Origin: Rhyzopertha dominica
Lineage: Eukaryota; Arthropoda; Insecta; Coleoptera; Bostrichidae
Reading direction: 5' to 3'
Assembly: GCA_025024175.1 (NCBI GenBank)
Contig: QCXZ01000137.1
Span: 64,444,911-64,508,910, forward strand
DNA length: 64,000 nucleotides
Under the pieces are notes generated by a model. That model was not told the DNA's origin and did no database searches. It saw only the letters and a list, made by a program, of their open reading frames with translations. The position numbers were made by a program, and so were the translations under genes. This document shows positions 13,165-25,600 of this stretch, one piece after another (positions within the stretch are counted from its first letter, which is position 1; each line of letters opens with the position of its first letter).

Positions 13165-13795
13165 CTATATGTATTTGTGAATAACAGACTTTTTATCCGG
13201 CACAGTTTGCAGTTCGAGTTTAACTGGACATTGTAACAAAAAGCTGAGCAATTCTTCACTGTAGCCAATTAAAAAATACATTTTTCTTGCACTAATAGTT
13301 TGCTGGACTATTCCTGCGACACGTATTATATTATGTTGTCTCTTAATTAGAATTTCACTAACAAATAAGGCATGCCACGTGCCACTCAAAAACTTCCTTA
13401 TAAAAATGTCTTCTACTGCTGTCTCTGATTCACGGCGGCCACCCTCCAGGTTTGCTAAAATTACACAATATCTGTAAAATGCTTTCTCTGTAAAACTAGA
13501 CAATACTTACTGGTATTCCATGATAGCCAAGCTTTTCTTCGCATTATGTCATGAGGATTTTGCGACATTTCATACGTCAATGGCAAACTTTTATTTAGTG
13601 TGGGGCGATACCTACCAGCTTGGCTTTTAAAATCAATTGATGATGTGTGTACTAATCTATCCCGCAAAAGGTCATTTTTGTAAGTCTAAAATGATTATGA
13701 TACATTGTATTTGTTAAAGTTAACTACCATTGCTCCTGTCAAACCTTTGCACAGTTTAATAACAACCGGCTCAATATCTGTGAACTGTTTTGCAT
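13165..13795 (-). CDS. mRpS24: Mitochondrial small-subunit ribosomal protein S24 (uS3m)
   Basis: There are three exons on the minus strand: 13795-13745, 13685-13511 and 13454-13165, encoding 171 aa, close to the family's usual length (about 167). The first 17 residues (MQNSSQILSRLLLNCAK) are Ser/Leu/Arg-rich with no acidic residue, fitting a mitochondrial presequence. The body has the family signatures QAGRYRPTLNKSLPLTYEM, KAWLSWNT, SETAVEDIFIRKFLSGTWH, EILIKRQHNIIRVAGIV and RKMYFLIGYSEELLSFLLQ. It is a structural protein of the mitoribosomal small subunit. The first donor is GTTTGA, which is weak, but the reading frame and presequence support it; the second donor is GTAAGT. The gene is divergent from BLZF1, with start codons 1.87 kb apart. 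Confidence 0.93.
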
Positions 13796-14459
13796 GTTTC
13801 TTGTTTTAATGCATCTATGTAATGCAAAAATAATAATAATATCTTAATATCACAGGTTCTAACCTAAATTTCAACCGACACAAGACAAAAGTCACCAGCT
13901 TATTTGTCATTTGCCAAATGTCAATAAGTGTTCAAATGGTTCAAATTACGACGTTGCCAGCGGCTAACGTAGGATGTGTCATCGAGGTGTCTGGAGTCGG
14001 TTGTTTGCATTTTCAAGCGAAGCCAACATAAACAGTCACATTCTAAGGTGGAATTGTACACTCCTAAAACACGACCTCCTGAACACGAATCTGAAATCGG
14101 TTCCTTGCGGTCGCGCCTAGTTTTTTTTTAAATTAATGTTTCAATTTGAACTACTTTATTACGCGGAGTATTCTCCCATATGGCGCACAGTGTCACACGC
14201 TCCTGTATGTTTTAAAACCACACAATGTTTATCGGCGAATAAGTACATATCCAATCCATTCCTATAATAGCAGTATAATATAGGTATCGCGTATAAACGT
14301 TGATTGAGTCGTATAAGCGAAACTAAAATAAAACACTGCTCCCATGTGTTGTACTAATCACTGTAGTAGTGTCAATACTCTATACTCTTTATTATGTCTT
14401 CATTTAAATTGATTTTTTAATTTCACTTTCGTATTTTTTATTATGTTGAAATGTACATG
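13796..14459. promoter_or_regulatory. Upstream region of mRpS24
   Basis: Non-coding DNA ahead of mRpS24, less AT-rich at 13950-14110. No TATA box or defined motif can be assigned. The last 8 bp (14452-14459) are the left target duplication of the hAT insert. Confidence 0.35.
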
Positions 14460-15386
14460 CAGCGTTACCACTTTGATTTTGACAAAAGTACTAAAACTTC
14501 TAGAAAAAAGTACTAGAAAGTACTAGATTTTTTTTATAAATAGTACTAAAAAGTACTAAATTTTATTTATCGATGTATCATATTAACATATTATGTGATT
14601 CTGTTTTAAACTGTATTAAAAAGACAAAACGAATCATCAGCGGTTGGCAGTTGGCTCCTTTACAATCCTGCACAGAATACAGAATGGCAGAAACAAATAA
14701 CATAAGGCATCATTTGAGTTTACATGAAACAATAAGAATTAAAAGATAAACAACAATAATAATTATGCTTTCAATAGATTAATAAAAAAGCTGTTTTGTG
14801 ATTAATACTGACTGTGCCAAAAGACTTCACGTGTTATCTGATATTCTGATAGATGTTGAGATCTATTATAATATCAAACAGTTGACTGCCAAAGGCACTG
14901 ACAACCTACAAAAGTAAAAAACAGCTTCTAAAATAAAATAATAATATATTGTAAATATTTTTTGCGCAGTGCTAACGCCTCAAAACGTGTTAAAGAGGCA
15001 TTTTACTTGGCAACATTTGGGTTGACTAATTTTAATAGAATCCCCTAACTATAGTAAATAGACAGGGATTCCCACCCTGCAGGTTCGCACTTTTGTGCTA
15101 CTCTGAGGGTACTAGAGATTTGATTAAATAAAAACTCTGTTTCAACTGAAACATAATAGCGTTGTCTAAATATTATATTATATTAATATTCAGACAACGA
15201 TAATATCAAGAATAATAAAATAATAAACTTATTCTCACTATCATTTTTCAATCGCAATAAAACAGTGCTTTCGTTAAATCTCAAGATTGGAAAAAAGCAC
15301 TAGATTTTCTTAAGTACGTACTAAAACACTAGATTTTATCAAAAAGTGTTATATCNAGTACAATTGTACTAGGTCTGGTAACTCTG
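14460..15386. mobile_element. Non-autonomous hAT transposon with 8-bp target duplication
   Basis: This 927-bp element starts CAGCGTTACCA and ends with the inverse of CAGAGTTACCA, the CAGNGNTNNCA pattern of hAT ends. It is flanked by a perfect 8-bp direct repeat, TGTACATG (14452-14459 and 15387-15394), the duplication size hAT transposases make. Subterminal AGTACTA-type motifs cluster at both ends (14480-14560, 15310-15370). There is no transposase frame, so it must have been mobilised in trans. It lies between the divergent mRpS24 and BLZF1 genes. Confidence 0.88.
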
Positions 15387-15397
15387 TGTACATGCCA

Positions 15398-15524
15398 TAT
15401 GACATATATATGACACTCGAAAACTTGACAATATTGTCATTGACATGACCATAATATGACAACTGACAATCATACGCGGACATATGACGTATTTCACAAT
15501 TTCACATCATTGACATATGACAGC
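15398..15524. promoter_or_regulatory. Cluster of TGAC/GTCA motifs upstream of BLZF1
   Basis: About eleven TGAC or GTCA cores, several as TATGACA, fall in about 130 bp immediately right of the hAT target duplication and about 140 bp ahead of the BLZF1 start. It could be a regulatory cluster or a simple degenerate repeat; the sequence does not decide. Confidence 0.3.
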
Positions 15525-15667
15525 AAAACACTACTAAAGAAATGTGAAAGTACGAATTAGCAATTTTTCAATAATATTAGTTAATACTGTTTGATAGCAA
15601 AGAAGAAGAGTTAATTTATAGCTGATGTTCTAATAAATTGATTGGTTTGTATTTATAACTGACCATT

Positions 15668-17290
15668 ATGGATCAAAAAAGAACTCTAGGAGATGGAATG
15701 GACAGTTCTTTATTTCTTCCATCCAGTAATGTATCTGACCCAATTAAAATACTGGAAGTCAATTATAAAGCTGCAAGAAGTATTCTGCTAAGTTCAAGAC
15801 CGGTTAAACCAAAGCTTCCAATTAGTATATTAATTCCAAGGTATAAGCCCAAAGAAAGAAAGAGCAGGAACTACTGTATCGAAAAACAGAGAGAACCTAA
15901 GTTTGTTCCGTATGAACCGTACAAGTGTGCTATCCATCCTATCGTACCTAGAAAGCAGAAAGAAAAGAAAGACAACATAGTATGCAAACCGTCAAAAAAC
16001 AATGTGGACATAAATAATTTGGTAGAACAAATGTCAGACCTACGAACGACTGTACTACAAGAAGAAAAAACTGAATCAACTAATGATGACGCTGTGATAA
16101 GCAAGAAACAGTGGGAAACGGAAAAGGGCATGTTAGAAACGGATATCAAGAATCTCAGAGAATCTAACTGTCACCTTGAGAATCAGTTAAAATTTCAGGC
16201 TCAAGTAAACAGTGAACTTAAAACTCTTCTTGTGGCTGCTGTGGGAGAAGATCTGGAAAGTAGAGTGCAACATTTGACGGAGGACAAGTTGCAATTAGCT
16301 CGTGCTTTGTTAAACAGTGCAAACCATTTAACGTCGCATCAAGAACAAGTGGAATGGCTTTCTGGACAGTGTGAGGTGTGGAAAAGTAAATTTTTAGCTT
16401 CTAGGTAAATGTCACTTCAAAACTTGGTACCAAAAACTGGTTTGTTAATGATTAATATACTAAATTTAATCAATAGTGTCGACTGGGGAAGTGCATACTC
16501 TCATTTGCAAAGTTGACTTTAAAATCAGTATAAAAATTTTAAATTACAGTGAAAAGTGCTTATTTAAGCATAATATATTTACAACATAAAGGGTCAGTTG
16601 CTCAAAACGTTGTTAACCAGACTCATTCGTTAACCTGCGAAATCCCCTGAACCAAAATGTGACACCATATAAAAATTTCATATTACCAGTGCCCTTACCC
16701 CACATATGCACTTCCCTACTTTTATGTTTTATTATTGATATACACGATTTTAGCTTAATGGTTGAGGAATTAGCAAGATGGAAGTCTGCATTAACTAATC
16801 GTGCCAATGAATTACAAGATGTGGTCAAGTGCCTTCTTGAAGAGCATAACAGGGTCTACACAGCATCAGCCAAAACATGGCAGAACTTAAATAAAATTGC
16901 CCAACATACTTGTAACAGTTCTACAAAATTTCCTAATCTGGGTAACCTAATAGAAATTTCAGAAAATAGTTGTGCACTTTCGTCTAGAATCAAACAACAT
17001 TTTAATATAGCAGATAACTTGTCAGATTTAAACCCTCCTGTAGCAAAACTGACGCCGAATGAGTTACGAGCTGAACAGGTACTTTAGCGAAAATTTCTAA
17101 GGAATATTATTGATAATTATTTGTTTAGCTCTTACGCAATCCTGTGAGTCTTCTGAGCAAACCTGATGCAATATGCAATGCAGTCATGGGTGCTGCATTC
17201 AATTTAGGCAATGGACAGATGTTTTTGCAACACCCTTCCTCATGTGCTACATGCTGTGCACATTGTCAAGGAGAAATGCAGGAAGTATGA
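15668..17290 (+). CDS. BLZF1: Golgin-45 (basic leucine zipper nuclear factor 1)
   Basis: There are three exons, 15668-16404, 16754-17078 and 17129-17290, all in phase, encoding 407 aa (human about 400). The N-terminal part is basic and Pro-rich. Residues from about 115 to 245 are coiled coil, ending in the family signature LSGQCEVWKSKFLAS at the exon 1/2 junction; exon 2 continues EELARWKSALTNRANELQ. The C terminus holds a Cys/His cluster (CATCCAHC) and ends QEV. Golgin-45 is a Golgi matrix protein that binds Rab2 and, through its C-terminal tail, GRASP55; a cysteine pair in the tail has been described in that contact. The ATG at 15668 was chosen as the first in the open frame. The poly(A) signal lies 145 bp past the stop. 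Confidence 0.9.
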
Positions 17291-17434
17291 CGTCAAAGCA
17301 CGGCCCACTGCAAGTGGAAGTGAGCAAAAGTGTGGAAGTTACTTTGGGCTTGATGAAGTATTAGTGATAAAAACTTAGGAATGTACCTACATTTATAACC
17401 CAGAAAGGTGTCATTGTTACAATGAATTTTGCAC

Positions 17435-17440
17435 AATAAA
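17435..17440 (+). terminator. Poly(A) signal of BLZF1
   Basis: AATAAA lies 145 bp after the stop codon. Confidence 0.55.
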
Positions 17441-18569
17441 TTTTTACTAATTGGTTTTAGTATGACTGCTTCCTTTCGTAGAACCCTAATTTAAACTTAT
17501 TAGGTAACCAGTAAATTTTGTTTTTCAGAATCATGTGCTGTAACAGTATACATCTTGAAGCCAAAAAATTAATTCTACTTCATAAACTATACAATGGATA
17601 TTTCTTTTGCTGAACCCAAAGAGTCAGAATAGATAAGGTAATTTAACAAATTAGGAAATTCGGATAAAACAACGGCAAAACGAGTTTAAACAGTTTGTTA
17701 CTTTGTGATCAGCGTCATCTCCCGGTAAGTGGTGCAGTCTTTTATTGATCTACTTACTGAATCTATGTCATGATCTCTGTATTGTTTTGATCATTAATCG
17801 TTTTTCGGTTGATTGCTAGATGGCAACGAAGCCTCTTAGCATTTACTCAGCACCTGCTAGATATTTATATTATTTTATGCATCATGTACAATTTAAAACA
17901 ATTTTTTATTACTTGATGTACTATGCTAGTGTCTGACACAACAACGGCGTTGTTTAAACAAAGTATTAATAATACATAACCATATTTGTAATAATAAATA
18001 AGTCTAAACGCTTTGTTGATTGATCTCGCATTTGTGAATATGAATTGTTTAAAAGTTATGATAAAAATAATCAAAGTATATGACTTTTGTTCGGATATTT
18101 CCTTATTTTATCAAATTTGACAAACACCGTGCTGTCATTTTTTGCCTAGCAGAACAAGTAAAAGTGCAAACAGTAAAAAAATATTTAAAAAATCTGATGA
18201 ACATGTCAGTCTATTAAATTAATAGCGTCTAACTCAGTAATAATTTTTAAACCAAGTCCACTCAGTCGAAGCCACCCAACCATGGGTCCCTTGGGCAGAA
18301 TTTGCTGTGTTTGAAGCTGATTTATTAGTCAGCTATCAGTTCAGATTTCGAGGTCAAAATTACCACAGAATTACTTACAAGCAGAAGGTAGATGGTAGAT
18401 ACACAGATCGACCGTTGCAAGAAGACAACGGATACAAGTGAGATATGTGGGACCTTATTCCCGTTAGGATAAATAACCCTAATTTTGCCAAAATTCTGTC
18501 CAATTTCCTGCTTCATATTTATAACATGATACAGTGTTTAAGCCCCCTATCTTGCCATTAGATGCTTAA
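17441..18569. other. Intergenic, no gene seen
   Basis: AT-rich non-coding DNA. Short open frames here show no family resemblance. The change from gene-bearing to repeat-dominated DNA occurs here. Confidence 0.45.
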
Positions 18570-20510
18570 AGCAACATGCTCATGAGGTTGAAAATGAATA
18601 TCTTGCCAATTCTAACATTATCCATAATAAGTTTTATGTTGATTATCAGTTTTACTTCTGAAGAAGATGCTATTGCTACTTGCAAAACTGAAAATGATTT
18701 TACAGCAAGCATGGTTTCCGTTAAGGAAATGGAATTCAAATAATAGTAACCTTTCACAAACTTTTAAGAATAAATCATCAACTATAGTGTAATAAGTTTT
18801 AGCCGTGCTGTATGGAATAATATTTCAGACACATTTTCTTACCAGATTTTTGCTAATTCTTCCACTTCTCCGGTAACAAAAACATTTATTTTATCAGAAA
18901 TATCAAAGGTCTTCGATTCCTTGGCATGGTAAGTTCCTGTATTATTTTAGCAACAATTGTTATACAACAGCTATGGACTTTGTATTTAGGTTGGTATGAT
19001 ACTGTTCCAATAAATTTACATGAAAAATGGATTAATTTCAGAGAACAACTTCACTTGCTTAATAATGTTCGGATTCCACGCCATATTACTTATTGTTCCA
19101 ACCCAGTTTCAATAAAATTCACGTATTTTGTGATTCGTCTAACTCTGCGTACAGTAGTTCCGTTTGCGTTCGAAGTATTGACAATTTTGATAACATTCAT
19201 AATGTTATTTTATTATGAGCTAAAACTCGTGTTGCACCACTAAAGGTAGTCACTATTATGAGACTTGAATTATGTGGAGCATTAATGCTTGCTAGATTAG
19301 TCAAAGTCGTAAAAAAATCCCTTAATATTGATGCTCAGTATTTTTTATGGTGTGATTCTCAAACAGTATTGCACTGGATTAGAACTCCATCACATGTTCT
19401 CAATGTTTTTGTTGGAAATCGTGTGTCAGAGATACAACAATTGACACTGAATTATGGCATTACGTAAATACAAAACAGAATCCAGCAGATTTGCTATCCA
19501 AAGGCGTTCCACCAAAAGTCCTATCTTCTATGCTTTGTGTGGTATNGACCTTCATGGTTAAAAGAACCTTTTTCTAAATGGCCACAGCAACCGTCTGAAT
19601 TTACCCCTACATAAATACCAGAATTAAGAAAACATTGTTTTCTAACAACCAAAGATCAGAGCTTTTTTCCATTTGAGAGATTCTCTAAATTTAATTGAAT
19701 TAAGCGTATTATGGCTTACTGTCTTCGTTTTATAACTAACTCAAAAATGCCAAAATGTCTGAATTAAATGAAAGTGTAAAAAGATTGATCAGAATAGCCC
19801 AGGCCAAAGAATTTAAAATGGATCTAACTATTCTTCGAAATAAAAATTTGTTAGATTTGAAAAATTGGTTATCAAGTTTAACACCATTTTTGGATCAAGA
19901 GTAGGAGGTAAGTTAAAAAAATTTACTTTAAAATTTGACAAACATCCATTATATGTGTAATCTAATATAAAGTGGCCAACATATCTTAACTAGGTTCTTT
20001 TTGAGCATGTTCTTCTAGTACTGTTATTACATGCAGTCCCACAATTCTAGGCACTGTTAGACAAACTTATTGGCCTACACCTGGAATGAACACTGCTAAA
20101 AAGGTTAATTTTTTCAAGGCTAATGAAAATGATATTTTTAGCCATTGTGCTATGGAGTCGTTTACTTGGAAATTTATACTCCCAAATTCTCCACATTCTC
20201 CTTTAACTCCATTTTACTTATTGATTGGAAGACCATTAACGACTCTTCCAGAAGTGAATCTGCAACCAGTATCAATTAATTGATCGTCTGGAGTTAAGTT
20301 TCAGCAGTTTTTACATTCTTCAGTAACGAAGTAAATAAAAGTATCCAGGGCAACGTCTTCAGATAGAAGTTCTTGTTCTCAAACAAGACAACCTTCCACC
20401 GAGCCAATGAATTCTAAGTAGGTGCATCTTGACTGTGAAGTTGTCGTTCGTTTATAGAAAAGTCTTGCATGATTTTCACGACTTATCCTTCTGCGGCCAT
20501 ATGGGGTAGG
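18570..20510 (+). mobile_element. Decayed BEL/Pao LTR-retrotransposon pol fragment
   Basis: A broken pol region in BEL/Pao order. About 18570-18750 holds the reverse transcriptase FYVDY segment followed, in other frames, by SEEDAIA and WFPLRKWNSN. Next come the post-RT segment (WINFREQLHLLNNVRIPRHI, near 19050) and the RNase H-like segment (RLELCGALMLARL and FLWCDSQTVLHWIRTPSHVL, 19261-19400). The zinc-knuckle-side motif QNPADLLSKGVP follows near 19480, then an integrase remnant (FTWKFILPNSPHSPLTPFYLLIGRPL, 20160-20240) and the C-terminal VLVLKQDNLPPSQ near 20375. Frameshifts and stops break it throughout, and most of the integrase core is missing. I found no LTRs. It is inactive. Confidence 0.82.
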
Positions 20511-20614
20511 TAAAATAAGCTGGTGCTATGTAGGTAAGTATTGATTAAATTTCTGAGAAAATATCAAATTGTAAATGTTTAAACGTAGAAGGTTATTAAC
20601 TCTTCTTTTTTTCA

Positions 20615-20826
20615 GGGAAACGACGAACGACGATCCCCAGAAAACCGCTTCTATTTGTTTCCAGGACGGCAATAATGTCCAGGTTACAGATAACGTAAAA
20701 AAAGAAAAGGTGTCTGACCGTAAGGTTACAGCTGATCCTCTGGGAGTCCTAACTAGTCCAAATAGCTCTTCAACCGCTGTCCAAGTTCAAACAGTTAGTT
20801 TGCTGGAGTATTTTCCTATCCAATAG
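20615..20826 (+). CDS. Possible orphan exon, unknown product
   Basis: A consensus acceptor (polypyrimidine run then TTTTTCAG, ending 20614) leads into a 70-codon open frame of low-complexity, hydrophilic character (NNVQVTDNVKKEKVSDRK, then SPNSSSTAVQVQTVSLLEYF) that ends in TAG. No partner exon was found within reach and I recognise no family. It may be a terminal exon of an unlocated gene, a pseudogene piece, or chance. Confidence 0.18.
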
Positions 20827-22199
20827 GCCTTATGTATGTTCGTCGATTTAGCAGAATTCGTATATTAGCCATGTGTATGTACATCTATTGTTCGACACCA
20901 ACAAGGTAACCAAGATACTATTGAATAAACAGAACTTACGTCTGCTCTTCGACCCTCTTCTACAAGAATTAGCGATTCGCTCTTTAAATGCGCAAATAGG
21001 TAAATCAATTCTGATAATAAGAGTGCCTTTTAAATTCAATAAAAATATCGTAATTGCATTCTACACAATCAATGCATTAAACTCAAATTTAAAAGCAGCT
21101 GTCTAAGCGAAATTTGCTAGATGCTTCTTGCAGGTCAAAAGTGATAGAAGTATTTTTATGGGCAACACCGTTTTTGTAAAAACCGAGTTTCGATAAAACA
21201 AACTGATAGCAGCAACTACCGGATTCACTTGGGTTTCTAGCTAAATTATACTAAAATGGAAAGCATGCCGTAATAAGGAAAGGCTGTCTCTTGGAAACGG
21301 CTTCCCTCAAATTCAGTAGCAAGTTTATCCAGGTATGTATTCTTCCCAGAATCCCCGAGGAATACTTGTTTAGGCAGTTGATAGGCAAAAAAACCTTTCA
21401 TAGTTCTCTTAAACTGAGCCAATGCATTTGATGTTACCCAGTCGGCTTTCTTTAAATTCCAACGAGATGTAGGAATGGACGTACTACTTCAAGATGAATT
21501 CCAACATAGCCCCACAGTGTATGGCAGTCTGCAAGGATTAAGTGATATTGGGCTAGTACCAAGCTGATGGGTTGCGTTGAATTTGCAGGTGGTTTCCAAA
21601 TTCCAATTCTGGAACTTCTATGGAAGTTGAAAAAAATGAAACAACTCGAGTGGAACTAGATTTTAACGTTGCAAATTAAATTAAACTGAAAATTAAATAT
21701 TATATCTACATCTAAGAAAGCAGTTAAGGAAACAACGCAAATTACACAGGACAAATATTTCTTTACTGGATATTTGCTAAATCGTGTGACACTGAGTAGC
21801 TGGAATAAAAAGAACGTGCCACTTTGGCTCTTGTATTCAGCATTGCGGTCTGAATCTTGAGATGTCTGATAAATTAACAAAGTACATAGGTGTATAATAA
21901 CGACGACATTGTACAAGCGCTTCCCATTATGCCTGAAACACGCTACGCTTAGACATATTTGTTTAACAACTTATAGCACCTACATTTAATAAGACGTCTG
22001 CAGCAAGCCCTCGCAGGCGTCATTGAGTGGAGTATATTAATCAGTATTCCAACTCAGTAAACACTTCACATCAGTTTCAGTAATGTAGGGAAATTCGAAA
22101 TGTATCTGTGTCGTAGTGTGCTTTTGTTCAGCTCCTTCTGTTTACGTTTCCTTTGAACCAATCCAACAAAGGAATTTCACGCTATCAAACATACACATT
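20827..22199. other. Non-coding, nothing assigned
   Basis: Short open frames (for example 20873-21106) have no recognisable motif. No RNA gene or repeat could be supported. Confidence 0.4.
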
Positions 22200-22650
22200 A
22201 TTATTAATTCGCGCCGTTTCCGTGTCCCCCTAAAGATGCGGAAATGAAACAATCCATTCGGCAGCGAAGAGTGGAGTAACATTCGGAGCGATATACGTTG
22301 TTTCAGGTAATAGGAATATCAATGGGCCGGATTAAGTCCACACAAGCAAGCGGGATGTAGTCGTTTAATTTTCGCTTAAAATTAACCGTGTTACTTTGCT
22401 TCCTTTCTGGAGATCAACCGCGTCTCCGCGTCTTAATCCGCTCTTAAATGGCTGGAATGCAATTGCATCGCTAGCTTGTTCTGGGCCTGATTTCCGTTTA
22501 ATTAAAAAGTTGTGTCTTAGTTGCATAAATTACGTACAAGCAAGAAAATACAAGCTCGTTATAGACGCGAGTTTTACTCTTGTTTTTATTTTGGCTGTAC
22601 AAGCTTTGTTACTTAAGTTAAATACACTCGAGGGCTTTATTGCTAAATAA
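22200..22650. promoter_or_regulatory. Complex non-coding patch, candidate conserved element
   Basis: Higher complexity than its AT-rich surroundings. It contains the 12-bp palindrome ATGCAATTGCAT near 22457, TTTAATTAAA homeodomain-type cores, and several CG-containing words. There is no coding signal. It is compatible with an enhancer or an unannotated ncRNA exon; the inference is weak. Confidence 0.22.
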
Positions 22651-25600
22651 AATTAGCCACACACTTAAACAGGTAGTGTTCTGATGTTACTGTCTTTTAT
22701 TTTTCTCACTTTCATCAACAGTCACGAAGTTTGTTATAAGATCTTCATAAAAGCTTGATAACATACGTGATACATTTAGCTCACAATTCAGCACTGATAT
22801 TGTGCACCTAGCACCTAAGAGATCATTCGTTTCTTCAGTGCATTTAGGATTTGCATTTAACTTCTGTAAAATTATTTGAACTGCCTTCAAGAAACAGGAA
22901 AATTTAATTCAGGTAACGTTATACGCTATATTAGTGTGACGTAGATGTCGGCCATTTTGCTGCGATACGTCAAGATCCCGGATCCAAACCAACCTACTTA
23001 GTTGTCATAATGTGCGAAAGGGAGTTCAGCATTTGGTGTAATTTTTTAGTGTTAAAGAGTATTTTAAAGTGTTACTGTGTATGTTTGTGTAGCTTAACTA
23101 CTTCGCTTTACTTAGTAAGTATTACAAACCGAAATTACATTTAGATACAATGTATTGTTGAAAAGCTGAATATACACTAAGTACGTGTGTGGAGCATTAC
23201 GATTTACAAGTTTGACCAGAAAATGGTAATGGGTTGGGTCCCTGGATGTTCCCGTTATATTGAGAGAGAAACGTGTAATCTTTACAGCACTTCTTTTAGG
23301 TTGTTTTTAAACAATAGATTGCAGCTAAATGTAACTTTGGTTTGTAATACTAAATTATACGAAGGAACGTAAGGAAGGAAACTCAATGTTTAGAGCAAAA
23401 TTATAGTATAATACAATATTTTGAAGTGTATGTTTGAGTGGTTTACATACCTTTGTATTATTCATTATGAAACTGATGCCGTACAAAATCAAATGACCAA
23501 ATTTACCCTGGAAATTGTCCGAAAATAAAAAAAAATTCCGACTTTGTGGTGCACCATTTTATTACGGCACTAAGCGTTTTCTTATTATTTTTCATGGATC
23601 TATCGATGGTAAGAATGCCGTACAAAAATATATGACCAAAATGTACTCACTCTACCTGTACTTTTTAATTCTCACCTGCACTCAGTTGGACAGCCTACAA
23701 GTGACGGCATAGTGCTGAATCTTATTATTTTATGCTCTTATATCGTTCTAGATAGGTCACCTGGTGGTTCAAATGACCCATATTTTTTTTTCAGCACGGG
23801 CCTGTAGTCTATTACAACGAAAACAACATATTATCCGATATGCGCATGTGTTGCTATGGAAATGACTTTAACAGTAATTTGCAATGTGATAGCCTCTTTT
23901 GAATCACAAAGCGTTCTATAAAAGCAAAAATTGTCAGGATTTCAACGTAAAAAGCTAAAGTATTAACATCACAACAAACCAAACATTTTTCTGTCATGCA
24001 CCTGAAGATAAATTCTTATTTATGAAGGTAGCGATTAATTTAATGTTATTTATGTGGAAGTACACTTTAAACTTCTTGGTATGCATAGCCGCAGTCAAAT
24101 CACGTGCATGTGCAATAACTTGACACGGACCTAGCTTTTTAGTTTTATATTCAAAGAGTTTGTTTAATGTTCCCTCAGAGCAAAATAAAAAAAAATCCGT
24201 TTCATAATGGCTCTATTACGAAACTCAATTGCGTTTCGTAATGGCTTCAATAAGAACGCAAAATAGAAAAAAAATGTGCTTTTTCTCTGGCAGAAAAATC
24301 ATAAAGCTAGACAAAACGCAAAATTTATTTCGAAAAGTTTACTTATTATTTTTTTATTACCAATTATTATCAATAAGAAAGAGTAATATTACCCTACTTA
24401 TTAAATAAGCAAACTCCGTGACGTTTTACGGAAATCGGATCGCCCCCTGCATTTGCATATTGACATATTCAATAACGAAGAATGTCTCATATCGGTATTT
24501 TTACAACCGATATAAGTAGTCAATGCTCATTTTACTAATTCTTATCGGCGACAAGCACAACTTATACCGAAAATCAAAACAACCTACAATAAATAATAGG
24601 TAATTGAATATTAAAATTACGCACGTCTTTTGCCAATATCATAAATGATTATATTTATATTGTAGTATATTTCTTCATCAGCATCCTTAATAAATCACTC
24701 AACATTTTTCTTTTTTTAAACTTACGATTACTTTCCTCTATATCCATCGGATTTGCTTTTAAGGTATGCCACTAATTTAAGAAATTGCATCACGTCAATA
24801 TTTTCCTTAATATTTAACGTAATTTTAAGCATGGAATAGGTGCTCCATAAAGTAGCGTTGAAATCTCCGACCTTTTTTTACAAGTAACTCAGCCTGACAT
24901 TGTCCGATATGTTTTTGACATTCTTCTTATTACGTTATTCACAGAACATATTATAGACCTTCTCAAATTGAAGCTTCGACTTAGTACGCAAAAGATTTGA
25001 TACGTATACTAGGATATATACCGCGTCCGTCGTTTATTTAAAAAACAAATGTGCAATATTTCAAACGAAAAACATGTGAAATATATTTGACATTCGATGG
25101 AACCAATAGAACGAATAGTCCAATAATCGTTATCTAATACAACCATTGGCAAAATGCGGCAAATATACAGTTATAAAAAACATGTGTTTGTGTTTAGAAC
25201 GTTAAATTAGTATTTAACACGGGAGACTTGAATGAATTTGATTGACATTCTCATGTCTCATTAGAAAAAAATACCTATTTCACGTACTTAATACAATGTC
25301 AACTCAATGTAAAATGTTTACCATACAATTTTGTTTTCCATTTCAATTATTGAAATTAAAATAATATGTACAATTTAAACAACTGATTAAAACTAGTTAA
25401 AGATGTGCTGTAGCTATTAAAATTTGTAGTCTTGTTTTGGTTTATATTAATATATGCCGCTGCTATTTCATTTTCAAGACGCCTTCACTTCACCGCAAGT
25501 CTTTGATTTTTCGTGGGTGATAATTTCGCTTTCCCTAAAGCTTCAGAAGGGTTCATTCAATGCAAAATGCATTCATGCAACCTGTGCATGTTGGAAATTC

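Noticed and set aside
18570..20510. BEL/Pao remnant as an active element
   Set aside because: There are multiple frameshifts and stops, most of the integrase is missing, and no LTR was found.
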